A DNA stretch of 64,000 nucleotides from Stenotrophomonas maltophilia (GCF_004684085.1 NZ_SRHZ01000033.1:1-64000), one strand, 5' to 3'. Shown: positions 37,579 through 47,034, counted from the first letter of the stretch. Made by a program: numbers and translations. Notes: generated by a model not told the origin, from the letters alone.

Positions 37579-38610
37579 TCATGCAGCCGAAGCCGCGACC
37601 TTCTCCAGAATCCGCTTGCCGCTGTGTTCCAGCGCGGCGTCTTCCTTTTCCTTCTGCTGCTGCGCCAGCTTCGCGCCAGGGCACTGCGCCAGCATGTAGT
37701 TGGCGTCGAAGTTGAGCTTCTCGACCAGAAAGTCGACGAACGCACGTACTTTCGGCGAGACCAGGCGGCCACCGGCGAACACGGCATTGAAGTCCACTTC
37801 CGGGCCGGTCCAGCCGGCCAGCACGCGGCGCACCATGCCGGATTCAACGAACGGCTTGGCCATCACATCGCCAGTCAACAGCAGGCCTTCGCCACAGACC
37901 AGTGCGCCATTGAGTGCGGACATGTCGTTGGCGGTCATCAGCGGGGTGACCGGGAAGTCGCGCAGCTCGCCACCGTTCTCGCCCAACTGCCAGGTGAAGC
38001 GCGGCGAGTTGCCGGTGTGGTACGGCTTGCGCATCGCCAGGATGCGATGGAACTGCAGTTCTTCCGGGTGCAGCGGCTCGCCATAGCGCTCGATGTAGGC
38101 CGGGCTGGCGAACACCTGGGTGCGCAGACTGCCGAGCTTGCGCGCGACCAGATTGGAATCAGGCAGGGCACCGACGCGCAGCGCCAGATCCGCTTCGCCG
38201 GCGATCAGGTCCAGCTTTTCGTTGCCCATGTGCATGTCCAGGCGGATCTCTGGATACTGCGCATGGAACTGGCCCAGCAGCGGCGCAATCCAGGTGATGC
38301 CGATCGAATAGGGCACGGTGAAGCGCAGCCAGCCGCGCGGGCCGGACTGCAACTGGCTGACCGCGCTCTCGGCTTCTTCAAGCTCGCGTGCGATGCGTTG
38401 GCAATGTTCGTGATAGATCGAACCGGCTTCGGTCAGGCCGAGGCGGCGCGTGGTCCGGTGCAGCAGGCGCGCACCCAGGCGCGTCTCCAGTTCCTGCACC
38501 TTGCGGCTGACCGTGGTCTTGGGCAGGCCGAGCGATTTGGCAGCGGCAATGAAGCTGCCTTGCTCGACCACTTTGACGAAGATCAGCGTCTCGTTGAGAT
38601 CGTGGGACAT
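37579..38610 (-). CDS. smeRv: LysR-type regulator of the efflux operon (SmeRv)
   Basis: A 343-aa LysR-family regulator from ATG 38610. The winged HTH is ETLIFVKVVEQGSFIAAAKS followed by LGLPKTTVSRKVQELETRLG; the substrate-binding domain follows. It is divergent from the SDR-MFP-RND-SDR-OMF operon, exactly the arrangement published for SmeRv and smeU1VWU2X in S. maltophilia, where SmeRv controls the pump and changes in it cause overproduction. The identity rests on gene order and domain content. Dyads in the shared promoter region (38641-38692) are candidate sites. Confidence 0.88.
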   Translation of the reverse strand: MSHDLNETLIFVKVVEQGSFIAAAKSLGLPKTTVSRKVQELETRLGARLLHRTTRRLGLTEAGSIYHEHCQRIARELEEAESAVSQLQSGPRGWLRFTVPYSIGITWIAPLLGQFHAQYPEIRLDMHMGNEKLDLIAGEADLALRVGALPDSNLVARKLGSLRTQVFASPAYIERYGEPLHPEELQFHRILAMRKPYHTGNSPRFTWQLGENGGELRDFPVTPLMTANDMSALNGALVCGEGLLLTGDVMAKPFVESGMVRRVLAGWTGPEVDFNAVFAGGRLVSPKVRAFVDFLVEKLNFDANYMLAQCPGAKLAQQQKEKEDAALEHSGKRILEKVAASAA

Positions 38611-38640
38611 GGTCGGGGATCCAGGACGTCGGGGATGGGA

Positions 38641-38692
38641 CAATCGTGACAGAACGATTGGACCGGGAGCGGGATGATTATTCCCCTTAATC
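38641..38692. promoter_or_regulatory. Two dyads in the smeRv/smeU1 promoter region
   Basis: CAATCGTGACAGAACGATTG (38641-38660) is a perfect 7-bp dyad with a 6-bp spacer. GATTA-N7-TAATC (38676-38692) is a second dyad of LysR-box form (T-N11-A within it). Both lie upstream of smeRv, between it and the operon. Binding by SmeRv is inferred. Confidence 0.5.
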
Positions 38693-38758
38693 AGGACTAA
38701 TCAAGTAAAGGTTTGAGGTCTATCGTGGCGCCATTCGTGAAATGGAGCCCCCCTCGCC

Positions 38759-38986
38759 ATGAGCCTGCGCAACATTCTTGCCCGCTTCCGGCATGCCGGC
38801 CAGAACGCCCTGGATCTGGCGATGACCGTCGAAGTCCGTCCGAGTTCCTTGGTACACAAGGACTTTCGTGAGTTTACCGCGCCCATGCGTCAGCAGCGTG
38901 GCGGTGTGATCCGCCTGGCCCCGCACAAGGGGGACCGACTGCGTCGAATCGGGACTATCCCGGATTTGGGAGGAAATGTCCCGTGA
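38759..38986 (+). CDS. Small basic ORF coupled to smeU1, unknown
   Basis: A 75-aa frame, strongly basic, with no recognised domain. Its TGA overlaps the smeU1 GTG (GTGA at 38983-38986), which favours translational coupling. A GGAG lies 11 bases before ATG 38759. It may be a small leader or regulatory gene of the efflux operon, or only untranslated leader. The published operon is described as starting with smeU1, so this frame is uncertain. Confidence 0.35.
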   Translation: MSLRNILARFRHAGQNALDLAMTVEVRPSSLVHKDFREFTAPMRQQRGGVIRLAPHKGDRLRRIGTIPDLGGNVP

Positions 38987-39753
38987 ATGGGATGCTGACG
39001 CCCGAAGTCCTGGTCCTTGGCGGCACCGGTGCCGTCGGCCAAGGCGTGGTTGGCGCTTTGCTGGAAGCCGGCAGCCCGGTGCTGGTGGTCGGTCGCGATC
39101 CGGGCCGGCTGGCGGCGCTGCATGAGCAGTTCGCCGACGAGCCAGGCCTGGAGACGTTGCTGGGCTCGCTCAGCGATGACGGTTCGGCACGCACGCTGGC
39201 CGAACGCATCGCGCAGCGCCCGCGCCCGCTTGCCGCTGTGATCGCCGCAATGGGCGGCCCCTACCGCCGCGGCCGGGTGACCGACCGCAACGGCGACGAA
39301 CTGCTGGGCGCGATGCAGGCCGACCTGATGCCGCACGTGCATGCAGTGCGTCATCTGCTGCCGCTGCTGCAGGACAACGTGCATGCGCGCCGCTACGTGA
39401 TGATCGGCAGCCCGGCCAACGCCAAGCCCTGGGCGGGTTACGGCGAGACCTCGATCACCACTGCCGCGCTGCGCATGTATGCGCAGGTGGTGCACCAGGA
39501 AGCGCAGGCGCTGGGCGTGCGTGCGCAGATGCTGGAAGTCTGCAGCCCGGTGTGTACGCCTGCCAACGCGGCCAATGCCTGCATCGAGTGGCCCAGTTCG
39601 CTGCTGGTCGGCCGCCGCGTGGTCTCGCTGCTGGATGGATGCCGCGATAACCGCGCCATTGTCCGGTGCGACACCAGCGATGCCGAACTGCCGCGCGGCC
39701 TGCTGCACCTTGAAATTCCTCCGCTGTGGCGCGACACCGCTGGCGTCGCTTGA
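38983..39753 (+). CDS. smeU1: SDR-like protein of the SmeVWX operon (SmeU1)
   Basis: A 256-aa Rossmann-fold protein beginning at GTG 38983, with GGGAGG nine bases upstream; an ATG at 38992 is possible. The nucleotide-binding motif is VLVLGGTGAVGQGVV and the dinucleotide discriminator VVGRD suggests NADP. The canonical catalytic Y-x-x-x-K is not visible (GYGETSITTAAL), though MIGSPANAK holds the serine position, so catalysis may be altered. First SDR gene of the S. maltophilia smeU1VWU2X operon. Its role in efflux or oxidative stress is not known from sequence. Confidence 0.85.
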   Translation: MNGMLTPEVLVLGGTGAVGQGVVGALLEAGSPVLVVGRDPGRLAALHEQFADEPGLETLLGSLSDDGSARTLAERIAQRPRPLAAVIAAMGGPYRRGRVTDRNGDELLGAMQADLMPHVHAVRHLLPLLQDNVHARRYVMIGSPANAKPWAGYGETSITTAALRMYAQVVHQEAQALGVRAQMLEVCSPVCTPANAANACIEWPSSLLVGRRVVSLLDGCRDNRAIVRCDTSDAELPRGLLHLEIPPLWRDTAGVA

Positions 39754-39835
39754 CCTCGACCATGGTTGAGGTCGCAGGATACGCCGCCTGTTTTTGCAAC
39801 ACGTTCTCATCTAGCTGTACCACCCCTCCGTACGG

Positions 39836-41071
39836 ATGCATGCCATGACTTCCCCCAATTCCACCCCACATCGTTTCGGCCATCGCATTGCGATGGTCGG
39901 CGTGTCGATTCTTGCCGCGGCCGTGCTGGCGGCCTGCAGCGGCGGCCATGCCGAAGAAGCCGGCGCACCGCCACCGCCGCAGGTCAGCGCCGCGCCGGTG
40001 CTGGTCAAGCAGGTCAGCCAGTGGGACGAGTTCAGCGGCCGCGTCGAAGCGGTACAGAGCGTTGAACTGCGTCCGCGCGTGTCCGGCTACATCGACAAGG
40101 TCAACTACGTCGAAGGCCAGGAAGTGAAGAAGGGCGAAGTGCTCTTCACCATCGACGCGCGCAGCTACCAGGCCGAGTACGATCGCGCCGCCGCAGAACT
40201 CGCCCGCGCGCGCACCCAGGCCACGCTGGCCCGCAGCGAATCCGAGCGTGCCAAGCGCTTGTCCGAGCAGCAGGCCATTTCCACCGAGACCGCCGAGCAG
40301 CGTCGCGCTGCGGCTGACCAGTCCGGTGCCGCCGTACAGGCGGCGCAGGCTGCGCTGGATACGGCCCGCCTGAATCTGGAGTTCACCAAGGTGCGAGCAC
40401 CCATCGATGGCCGTGCCGGCCGCGCGATGGTCACCGCCGGCAACCTGGTCACCGCCGGCGACAGCGCCAGCGTGCTGACCACGCTGGTCTCGCTGGACAC
40501 TGTCTTCGTCTACTTCGATGCCGACGAAAGCACCTTCCTGCGTTATGCGCAGATGGCACGCAAGGGCGAACGCCCGAGCGAGCGTGACAGTGATCTGCCG
40601 GTGAAGGTTGGCTTGTCCGGTGAAGAGGGCTACCCGCATTCGGGCAAGGTCGACTTCCTCGACAACCAGGTCGCCCGCAGCACCGGCACCATCCGCGTCC
40701 GCGCGTTGCTGGACAACGCCGACCGCCAGTTCACGCCGGGCCTGTTCGCCCGTGTGCAGCTGCTCGGCAGCGGCCAGTTCCAGGCCCTGCTGATCGACGA
40801 CAAGGCCGTGCTGACCGACCAGGACCGCAAGTACGTGTACGTGGTCGACAAGGATGGCAAGGCCCAGCGCCGCGACATCCAGCTCGGCCGCACCGCCGAC
40901 GGCCTGCGCATTGTCGAACACGGCCTGGCTGCCGGTGACAAGGTGATCATCGACGGCGTGCAGAAGGTCTTCATGCCGGGCATGCCGGTGCAGGCCAAGG
41001 CTGTGGCGATGCAGCCGCAGGCCGCGCCGCCGGCACCGGGTCGCGATGCCACCGCTGCACTGAACCACTGA
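39836..41071 (+). CDS. smeV: Efflux membrane fusion protein SmeV
   Basis: Periplasmic adaptor of an RND pump, a 411-aa lipoprotein with signal and lipobox AAAVLAACSGG (Cys at about residue 33). Features in order: lipoyl half (VELRPRVSGYIDKVNYVEGQEVKKGEVLFTID), alpha-helical hairpin rich in Ala/Gln/Glu (residues about 110-170), second lipoyl half, beta-barrel, and membrane-proximal domain. It belongs with the MexE-like adaptors. ATG 39845 is an equally possible start. It is 82 bp after smeU1. Confidence 0.93.
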   Translation: MHAMTSPNSTPHRFGHRIAMVGVSILAAAVLAACSGGHAEEAGAPPPPQVSAAPVLVKQVSQWDEFSGRVEAVQSVELRPRVSGYIDKVNYVEGQEVKKGEVLFTIDARSYQAEYDRAAAELARARTQATLARSESERAKRLSEQQAISTETAEQRRAAADQSGAAVQAAQAALDTARLNLEFTKVRAPIDGRAGRAMVTAGNLVTAGDSASVLTTLVSLDTVFVYFDADESTFLRYAQMARKGERPSERDSDLPVKVGLSGEEGYPHSGKVDFLDNQVARSTGTIRVRALLDNADRQFTPGLFARVQLLGSGQFQALLIDDKAVLTDQDRKYVYVVDKDGKAQRRDIQLGRTADGLRIVEHGLAAGDKVIIDGVQKVFMPGMPVQAKAVAMQPQAAPPAPGRDATAALNH

Positions 41072-41198
41072 CCCGCCGGCTCCTGAACCGCGTCTCCGCT
41101 TAGCTGCCGGCGCCAGCGGCAGCCGTTCCTGCCTTCGTCAACGTGACGAGGGGCAGGGCGGCTGTTGCCCGCCGAACGCCTTTCCCAGGAATTCCTCC

Positions 41199-44100
41199 AT
41201 GGACTTTTCCCGCTTCTTCATCGACAGGCCGATCTTCGCGGCGGTGCTGTCGATCGTGATCTTCGCCGCAGGCCTGATCACGATTCCCATCCTGCCGATC
41301 AGTGAGTACCCGGACGTGGTGCCGCCGTCGGTGGTCGTGCGCACGGTGTATCCGGGCGCCAACCCCAAGGTCATCGCCGAAACCGTTGCCACGCCGCTTG
41401 AAGAGGCGATCAACGGCGTTGAAGGCATGATGTACCTGAAGTCGGTCGCCGGTTCCGACGGCGTGCTGCAGATGACCGTCACCTTCCGCCCGGGCACCGA
41501 CCCGGACGCAGCGGCGGTGAAGGTGCAGAACCGCGTGGCGCAGGCGCAGGCGCGTCTGCCCGAGGACGTGCGCCGGCAGGGCGTGACCACGCAGAAGCAG
41601 TCACCGACCTTCCTGATGGTGGTGCATCTGACCTCGCCGCAAGGCAAGTACGACACCCTGTACCTGCGCAACTACGCCCGCCTGCACGTCAAGGATGCGC
41701 TGGCGCGTATTCCGGGCGTGGGTGACGCGCAGATCTTCGGTGGTGGCGACTACGCCATGCGTGCCTGGCTGGACCCGGACAAGGTCGCCTCGCGCGGCCT
41801 GACCGCCAGCGACGTGGTGCGCGCCATGCGCGAGCAGAACGTGCAGGTCTCGGCCGGTCAGCTCGGCGCCGAACCGTTGCCGAACAGCCAGTTCCTGACC
41901 CTGATCAATGCCCAGGGCCGCCTGAAGTCCGAGAAGGAATTCGGCGACATCGTGCTCAAGAGCGGCGTTGATGGCGAAATCGTGCGCCTGGCCGACGTTG
42001 CGCGCCTGGAACTGGGTGCGGGTGACTACACCCTGCGCTCGCAGCTGGATGGCAAGAACGCGGTCGGTATCGGTATCTTCCAGTCGCCCGGTGCCAACGC
42101 ACTGGAAATCCGTGACTCGGTCATCGCCACGATGGACGAGATGCAGAAGACCATGCCGGCCGACGTGAAGTACGAAGCGGTGTACGACACCACCATCTTC
42201 GTGCGTGACTCGATCAAGGCCGTGGTCTCCACGCTGCTGGAAGCCATCGCCCTGGTGGTGCTGGTGGTGATCCTGTTCCTGCAGACCTGGCGTGCGTCGA
42301 TCATCCCGCTGATCGCGGTGCCGGTGTCGGTGGTGGGTACCTTCGCCGCGCTGTACCTGCTGGGCTTCTCGATCAACACGCTGAGCCTGTTCGGCCTGGT
42401 GCTGGCGATCGGCATCGTGGTCGATGACGCGATCGTGGTGGTGGAGAACGTCGAGCGCAACATCGAAGAAGGCCTGTCGCCCACTGCGGCAGCCCACCAG
42501 GCCATGCGTGAAGTGTCCGGCCCGATCGTGGCGATCGCGCTGGTGCTGTGTGCCGTGTTCGTGCCGATGGCCTTCCTGTCCGGTGTCACCGGCCAGTTCT
42601 ACAAGCAGTTCGCCGTCACCATCGCCATCTCCACGGTGATCTCGGCGATCAACTCGCTGACCCTGTCGCCGGCCCTGGCCGCGCGCCTGCTGAAGGCCCA
42701 TGGTGCTCCGAAGGATGGCCCGAGCCGTCTGATCGACCGTCTGTTCGGTTGGGTGTTCCGTCCGTTCAACCGCTTCTTCAAGTCCAGCTCGGAGAAGTAC
42801 GAGCGCGGCGTGTCGAAGATCCTCGGCCGTCGTGGTGCCGTGTTCGTGGTCTACGCGGTCCTGCTGGTGGGTACCGGTGTGATCTTCAAGCTGGTGCCGC
42901 CGGGCTTCATCCCCACCCAGGACAAGCTGTACCTGATCGCGGGCGTGAAGCTGCCGGAAGGTTCGTCGATCGCGCGTACCGATGAAATGCTGCGCAAGGT
43001 CGCCAAGATCGCCCAGGAAACCGACGGCGTGGCCCACACCATCTCGTTCCCGGGCCTGAACGCGCTGCAGTTCACCAATACCCCGAACACCGGTGTTGCA
43101 TTCATTCCGCTCAAGCCGTTCGCCGAGCGCCATGGCCGTACCGCCGCGCAGATCAATGCGGAGATCAACCAGAAGATCGCCGGTCTGCAGGAAGGGTTTG
43201 CCTTCGCGATGATGCCGCCGCCGATCCTCGGCCTGGGCAATGGCAACGGCTACCAGATGTTCATCCAGGACCGTGGCAATCTGGGTTACGGCGCACTGCA
43301 GAATGCCGTGCAGGCAATGCAGGGCACCGTTGCGCAGACGCCAGGCATGGCCTTCCCGATTTCCAGCTACCAGGCCAACGTGCCGCAGCTGGATGCCGAG
43401 GTGGACCGCGTCAAGGCCAAGGCGCAGGGCGTGCAGCTCACCGAGTTGTTCGACACCCTGCAGACCTACCTGGGTTCGGCCTACGTCAACGACTTCAACC
43501 AGTTCGGCCGTACCTGGCAGGTGATCGCCCAGGCCGATGGCCCGTTCCGCGAGAGCGTGGAAGACATCGGCAAGCTGCGTACCCGCAATGACCGCGGCGA
43601 GATGGTGCCGATCGGTTCGATGGTCACCATCAAGCAGACCTTCGGCCCGGACCCGGTGCTGCGCTTCAACGGCTACCCGGCAGCGGACCTGGCCGGTGAA
43701 GCCGACCCGCGCCTGCTGTCCTCGGCCGAGGCGATGAACAAGCTGACCGAGATCGCCGGCAAGGTGCTGCCGGTGGGCATGGCTACCGAATGGACCGACC
43801 TGAGCTACCAGCAGGCGACCCAGGGCAAGGCCGCCTTCATCGTGTTCCCGGTAGCCATCATGCTGGCCTTCCTGGTGCTGGCGGCGTTGTACGAAAGCTG
43901 GTCGCTGCCGCTGGCGGTGATCCTGATCGTGCCGATGACCCTGCTGTCCGCGCTGTTCGGCGTATGGCTGACCGGTGGCGACAACAACGTGTTCGTGCAG
44001 GTCGGCCTGGTGGTGCTGATGGGCCTGGCGTGCAAGAACGCGATCCTGATCGTCGAGTTCGCCAGAGAGCTGGAAATGGGGGGCAAGGGCATCGTTGAGT

Positions 44101-44369
44101 CGGCACTGGAAGCCTGCCGCCTGCGTCTGCGCCCGATCGTGATGACCTCCATCGCGTTCATTGCCGGCACCGTACCGCTGGTGCTGTCGCATGGTGCAGG
44201 TGCCGAGGTGCGCTCGGTGACCGGTATCACCGTGTTCGCCGGCATGCTGGGCGTGACCCTGTTCGGCCTGTTCCTCACGCCGGTGTTCTACGTGGCCCTG
44301 CGCAAGTTCGTCACCCGCAACGGTGGTGGCCAGCTGGTGCAGCACGGCGAGCCGACCATCCACCACTGA
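41199..44369 (+). CDS. smeW: RND multidrug efflux transporter SmeW
   Basis: Inner-membrane proton-driven pump of 1056 aa, the HAE1 family. It begins MDFSRFFIDRPIFAAVLSIV, has 12 helices and two large periplasmic loops. The proton-relay Asp pair is in GIVVDDAIVVVENVERN (helix 4), and helix 10-12 motifs include GLACKNAILIVEFAREL. It resembles MexF. In S. maltophilia the SmeVWX pump exports chloramphenicol, quinolones and tetracyclines when overproduced (established for the named system). Identity rests on operon order. Confidence 0.95.
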   Translation: MDFSRFFIDRPIFAAVLSIVIFAAGLITIPILPISEYPDVVPPSVVVRTVYPGANPKVIAETVATPLEEAINGVEGMMYLKSVAGSDGVLQMTVTFRPGTDPDAAAVKVQNRVAQAQARLPEDVRRQGVTTQKQSPTFLMVVHLTSPQGKYDTLYLRNYARLHVKDALARIPGVGDAQIFGGGDYAMRAWLDPDKVASRGLTASDVVRAMREQNVQVSAGQLGAEPLPNSQFLTLINAQGRLKSEKEFGDIVLKSGVDGEIVRLADVARLELGAGDYTLRSQLDGKNAVGIGIFQSPGANALEIRDSVIATMDEMQKTMPADVKYEAVYDTTIFVRDSIKAVVSTLLEAIALVVLVVILFLQTWRASIIPLIAVPVSVVGTFAALYLLGFSINTLSLFGLVLAIGIVVDDAIVVVENVERNIEEGLSPTAAAHQAMREVSGPIVAIALVLCAVFVPMAFLSGVTGQFYKQFAVTIAISTVISAINSLTLSPALAARLLKAHGAPKDGPSRLIDRLFGWVFRPFNRFFKSSSEKYERGVSKILGRRGAVFVVYAVLLVGTGVIFKLVPPGFIPTQDKLYLIAGVKLPEGSSIARTDEMLRKVAKIAQETDGVAHTISFPGLNALQFTNTPNTGVAFIPLKPFAERHGRTAAQINAEINQKIAGLQEGFAFAMMPPPILGLGNGNGYQMFIQDRGNLGYGALQNAVQAMQGTVAQTPGMAFPISSYQANVPQLDAEVDRVKAKAQGVQLTELFDTLQTYLGSAYVNDFNQFGRTWQVIAQADGPFRESVEDIGKLRTRNDRGEMVPIGSMVTIKQTFGPDPVLRFNGYPAADLAGEADPRLLSSAEAMNKLTEIAGKVLPVGMATEWTDLSYQQATQGKAAFIVFPVAIMLAFLVLAALYESWSLPLAVILIVPMTLLSALFGVWLTGGDNNVFVQVGLVVLMGLACKNAILIVEFARELEMGGKGIVESALEACRLRLRPIVMTSIAFIAGTVPLVLSHGAGAEVRSVTGITVFAGMLGVTLFGLFLTPVFYVALRKFVTRNGGGQLVQHGEPTIHH

Positions 44370-44433
44370 CATGGAACCCCGTCGCCGCCGGTCACTGGCC
44401 GGCGGCGGCTTTTCCCTCACAAGGCATGAATCC

Positions 44434-45171
44434 ATGAACACCCATCAGAACAAGATCGCGCTGGTCACCGGCGCCACCCGTGGCATCGGCGCCGAGACCG
44501 TGCGCCAGCTGGCCCAGGCCGGTGTGCACACGCTGCTGGCCGGCCGCAAGCGCGAGACCGCCGTGGAGCAGGCGCTGAAGCTGCAGGCCGAGGGCCTGCC
44601 GGTGGAAGCCATCCAGCTGGACGTGACCGATGCAGCCAGCATCGCCGAAGCGGTCGAGCAGGTGCGCCAACGTCACGGGCGCCTCGACATCCTGATCAAC
44701 AACGCCGGCATCATGATCGAGAACCCGGCGCAGGCCCCGTCCGAACAGTCGCTGGATACCTGGAAGCGCACCTTCGACACCAACGTCTATGCACTGGTCG
44801 CGGTGACCCAGGCCTTCCTGCCGCTGGTCAGGCAGGCCAAGTCCGGGCGCATCGTCAACGTGTCGAGCATGCTCGGCTCGCAGACCCTGCACGCTGATCC
44901 GACCTCGGGCATCTACGATTTCAAGATTCCCGCGTACAACGCGTCCAAGGCGGCGGTGAACAGCTGGACGCTGGCGCTGGCCCATGAACTGCGTAGCACC
45001 CAGATCAAGGTCAATACCGTGCATCCGGGCTACGTGAAAACCGATATGAACGGCGGCCATGGCGAGATTGAAATCAGCGAAGGCGCGCGCTCCAGTGTGC
45101 AGATGGCACTGATCGGCCATGAAGGCCCGAACGGCAGCTTTACCTACCTGGGCGAGGTGCTGCCATGGTGA
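44434..45171 (+). CDS. smeU2: SDR oxidoreductase of the SmeVWX operon (SmeU2)
   Basis: A classical short-chain dehydrogenase of 245 aa. It shows cofactor motif TGATRGIG (T-G-x3-G-x-G, residues 12-19), the structural NNAG, catalytic Ser in NVSSMLGS and Y-N-A-S-K. It is intact, in contrast to SmeU1. It lies between the pump and the outer-membrane gene, which is the diagnostic feature of the smeU1VWU2X operon. Its substrate is unknown; detoxification or redox balance during efflux has been suggested in principle. Confidence 0.92.
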   Translation: MNTHQNKIALVTGATRGIGAETVRQLAQAGVHTLLAGRKRETAVEQALKLQAEGLPVEAIQLDVTDAASIAEAVEQVRQRHGRLDILINNAGIMIENPAQAPSEQSLDTWKRTFDTNVYALVAVTQAFLPLVRQAKSGRIVNVSSMLGSQTLHADPTSGIYDFKIPAYNASKAAVNSWTLALAHELRSTQIKVNTVHPGYVKTDMNGGHGEIEISEGARSSVQMALIGHEGPNGSFTYLGEVLPW

Positions 45172-46586
45172 TCCGCACGTTGGCGATGGCCGTCTCCAGC
45201 CTGGTGCTGGCAGGCTGTGTCAGCGTCGGTCCGAACTACAAGGCGCCGGTGCAGGAGCCGGTGGTGCTGCAGGGTGCGCAGCAGCCGGTATTCAGCACCA
45301 CCTCGCCGGTAGCGAGCTGGTGGGCGCAGTTCGATGATCCGGTGCTGGAAGAACTGGTTCACGGCGCACTGTCGGACAACCTGGACCTGCGCGTGGCCGT
45401 GGCCCGCGTCAGCCAGGCTCGTGCGGTGTTCGTCGAGAGCCGCTTCGACCAGGCGCCGCACGTTACCGCGGGCGGCAGCTACGATCGCCGCAAGCAACCC
45501 GATCCGCAGCTGGGTGGGCAGCGGGTGTTCAGTGAAAGCTACCAGCTCGGCTTCGATGCGGGCTGGGAGCTGGATCTGTTCGGCCGCAAGCGCCGTGCTG
45601 CAGAAGCTGCGCGCGCCGACCTCGACGCCGAGCAGGCCAACCTGGCCGACGCGCAGGTACTGATCGCCGCCGAAGTGGCGCGCAACTACTTCGAGCTTCG
45701 CGGCACGCAGAAGCGCATCGCAGTGGCCCAGCACACCCTGGTCAATCTGCGCGAAACGCAGAAGCTGACCGAGGCGCGCTGGGAACTGGGCGCCGGCAGC
45801 GAGCTGGACGTGCAGAGCAGTCGTGCACGACTGAAGGCGATCGAGGCCGACATTCCGCTGCTGGAAGTGGCCGAAACGCAGTCGCGCAATCGTCTGGCGG
45901 TGCTGCTGGGCCAGCGTCCGGAAACGCTGACCGCCATGCTGGCGCCGCACGAAGTGCCGGCATTCGCCAAGGCGCTGCCGCTGGGTGACACCCGCGAGCT
46001 GCTGCGCCAGCGCGCGGATGTACGCATGGCCGAGCGGCGCTTGGCCGCTGCCACCGCGCGCGTGGGTGTGGCTACCGCCGACCTGTTCCCGCGGCTGTCG
46101 CTGTCCGGCTTCGTCGGCTTCCTCGGTGGCGATGCCAGCGGCCTGGTCAATGGCAACAACAAGGCCTGGTCGCTGACCCCGTCGCTGAGCTGGGCGGCGT
46201 TCGATTTCGGTACGGTCAAGGCACGCCTGCGTGCCAGCAAGGCCGAGGCCGAAGGTGTCGCAGCGCAGTACGAACAGGCGGTGCTGCTGGCGCTGGAAGA
46301 TACCGAAAACGCGCTGACCCGCTACTCCAAGCAGCAGGCGCGCCTGGCCATCGTGGTCGAGCAGGCGCAGGCGGCACGGCGTGCCGAGTCGCTGGCGCAG
46401 ATCCGCTATCGCGAGGGCTCGGAGGACTTCCTGACCCTGCTCGATGCACAGCGCACGCAACTGTCCGCCGATGATGCGTTGGCCGCGGCCGAAGCCGAGG
46501 TCAATGTCAGCGTAGTGGGTGTGTACAAGGCGCTGGGCGGCTGGGGGCAGTCGCCGCAGCAACCCAGCGTAGCGCAGGTGCAGTAA
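45165..46586 (+). CDS. smeX: Outer-membrane efflux protein SmeX
   Basis: TolC-like outer-membrane channel of the OprM/NodT lipoprotein family, 473 aa. Signal and lipobox are SSLVLAGCVSVGPNYKAP (Cys at about residue 18). Two repeated OEP domains follow; LDLFGRKRRAAEAARAD and PSLSWAAFDFGTVKARLRAS mark their beta-barrel/helix junctions. It overlaps the smeU2 stop by seven bases. Last gene of the operon. Confidence 0.94.
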   Translation: MVIRTLAMAVSSLVLAGCVSVGPNYKAPVQEPVVLQGAQQPVFSTTSPVASWWAQFDDPVLEELVHGALSDNLDLRVAVARVSQARAVFVESRFDQAPHVTAGGSYDRRKQPDPQLGGQRVFSESYQLGFDAGWELDLFGRKRRAAEAARADLDAEQANLADAQVLIAAEVARNYFELRGTQKRIAVAQHTLVNLRETQKLTEARWELGAGSELDVQSSRARLKAIEADIPLLEVAETQSRNRLAVLLGQRPETLTAMLAPHEVPAFAKALPLGDTRELLRQRADVRMAERRLAAATARVGVATADLFPRLSLSGFVGFLGGDASGLVNGNNKAWSLTPSLSWAAFDFGTVKARLRASKAEAEGVAAQYEQAVLLALEDTENALTRYSKQQARLAIVVEQAQAARRAESLAQIRYREGSEDFLTLLDAQRTQLSADDALAAAEAEVNVSVVGVYKALGGWGQSPQQPSVAQVQ

Positions 46587-46589
46587 ACC

Positions 46590-46630
46590 GAAGGGGACGG
46601 ACGCGAAGGCTGCCGCCCCCTTCTTCTTCA
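46590..46630 (+). terminator. Weak terminator candidate after smeX
   Basis: GAAGGGG (46590-46596) pairs with CCCCTTC (46617-46623), followed by TTCTTC. The loop is long (20 bases), so strength is doubtful. Confidence 0.4.
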
Positions 46631-46748
46631 GGGCCGTGATTGGATGGCACGGTGTGAGCCGTGCACGCGATCACAGTCGTGACGTATCTGACTCTGCCGA
46701 AAGCCGTGTCCGCCGTGTAACTAGTGGGGCAGGCTCTTGGGAGGATAG

Positions 46749-47015
46749 ATGATGACCCACGGTAAACGGGATACCCAGCGGATGCTGTTCGGTGATCCGG
46801 GGCCGCCTGGCGCCGGGCTGTCGGTGGCGGTCGTGGTGTTGCTGGTGCTGGCGACGATGGCCGCTGCGATCGGGTTCCTGCGCCTGCCCGATCAGATGCT
46901 CGGCCTGGGCCTGATCGGAATCGCAGTGTTCGTCGCGGTGGGCGCGCGCATCTGCCAGGCGCGCGAGCACCATCAGGCCTTGTACCGGCTCTTGTCACGG
47001 CAGCCGCCACCGTAG
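46749..47015 (+). CDS. Small two-helix membrane protein, unknown
   Basis: An 88-aa protein with two hydrophobic helices (LSVAVVVLLVLATMAAAIGF and MLGLGLIGIAVFVAVGA) between a charged N-terminus and a basic C-terminal tail. A strong ribosome site (GGGAGGAT) precedes ATG 46749. It stands alone between smeX and the convergent phosphatase-family gene. No family recognised. Confidence 0.7.
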   Translation: MMTHGKRDTQRMLFGDPGPPGAGLSVAVVVLLVLATMAAAIGFLRLPDQMLGLGLIGIAVFVAVGARICQAREHHQALYRLLSRQPPP

Positions 47016-47034
47016 CCGCGGCTGCCGAAGGGGG

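Noticed and set aside
41601..44441. 946-codon open frame antisense to smeW
   Set aside because: It mirrors smeW codon use in GC-rich DNA; the product is His/Gln/Arg-rich with no domain, while smeW is a certain gene.
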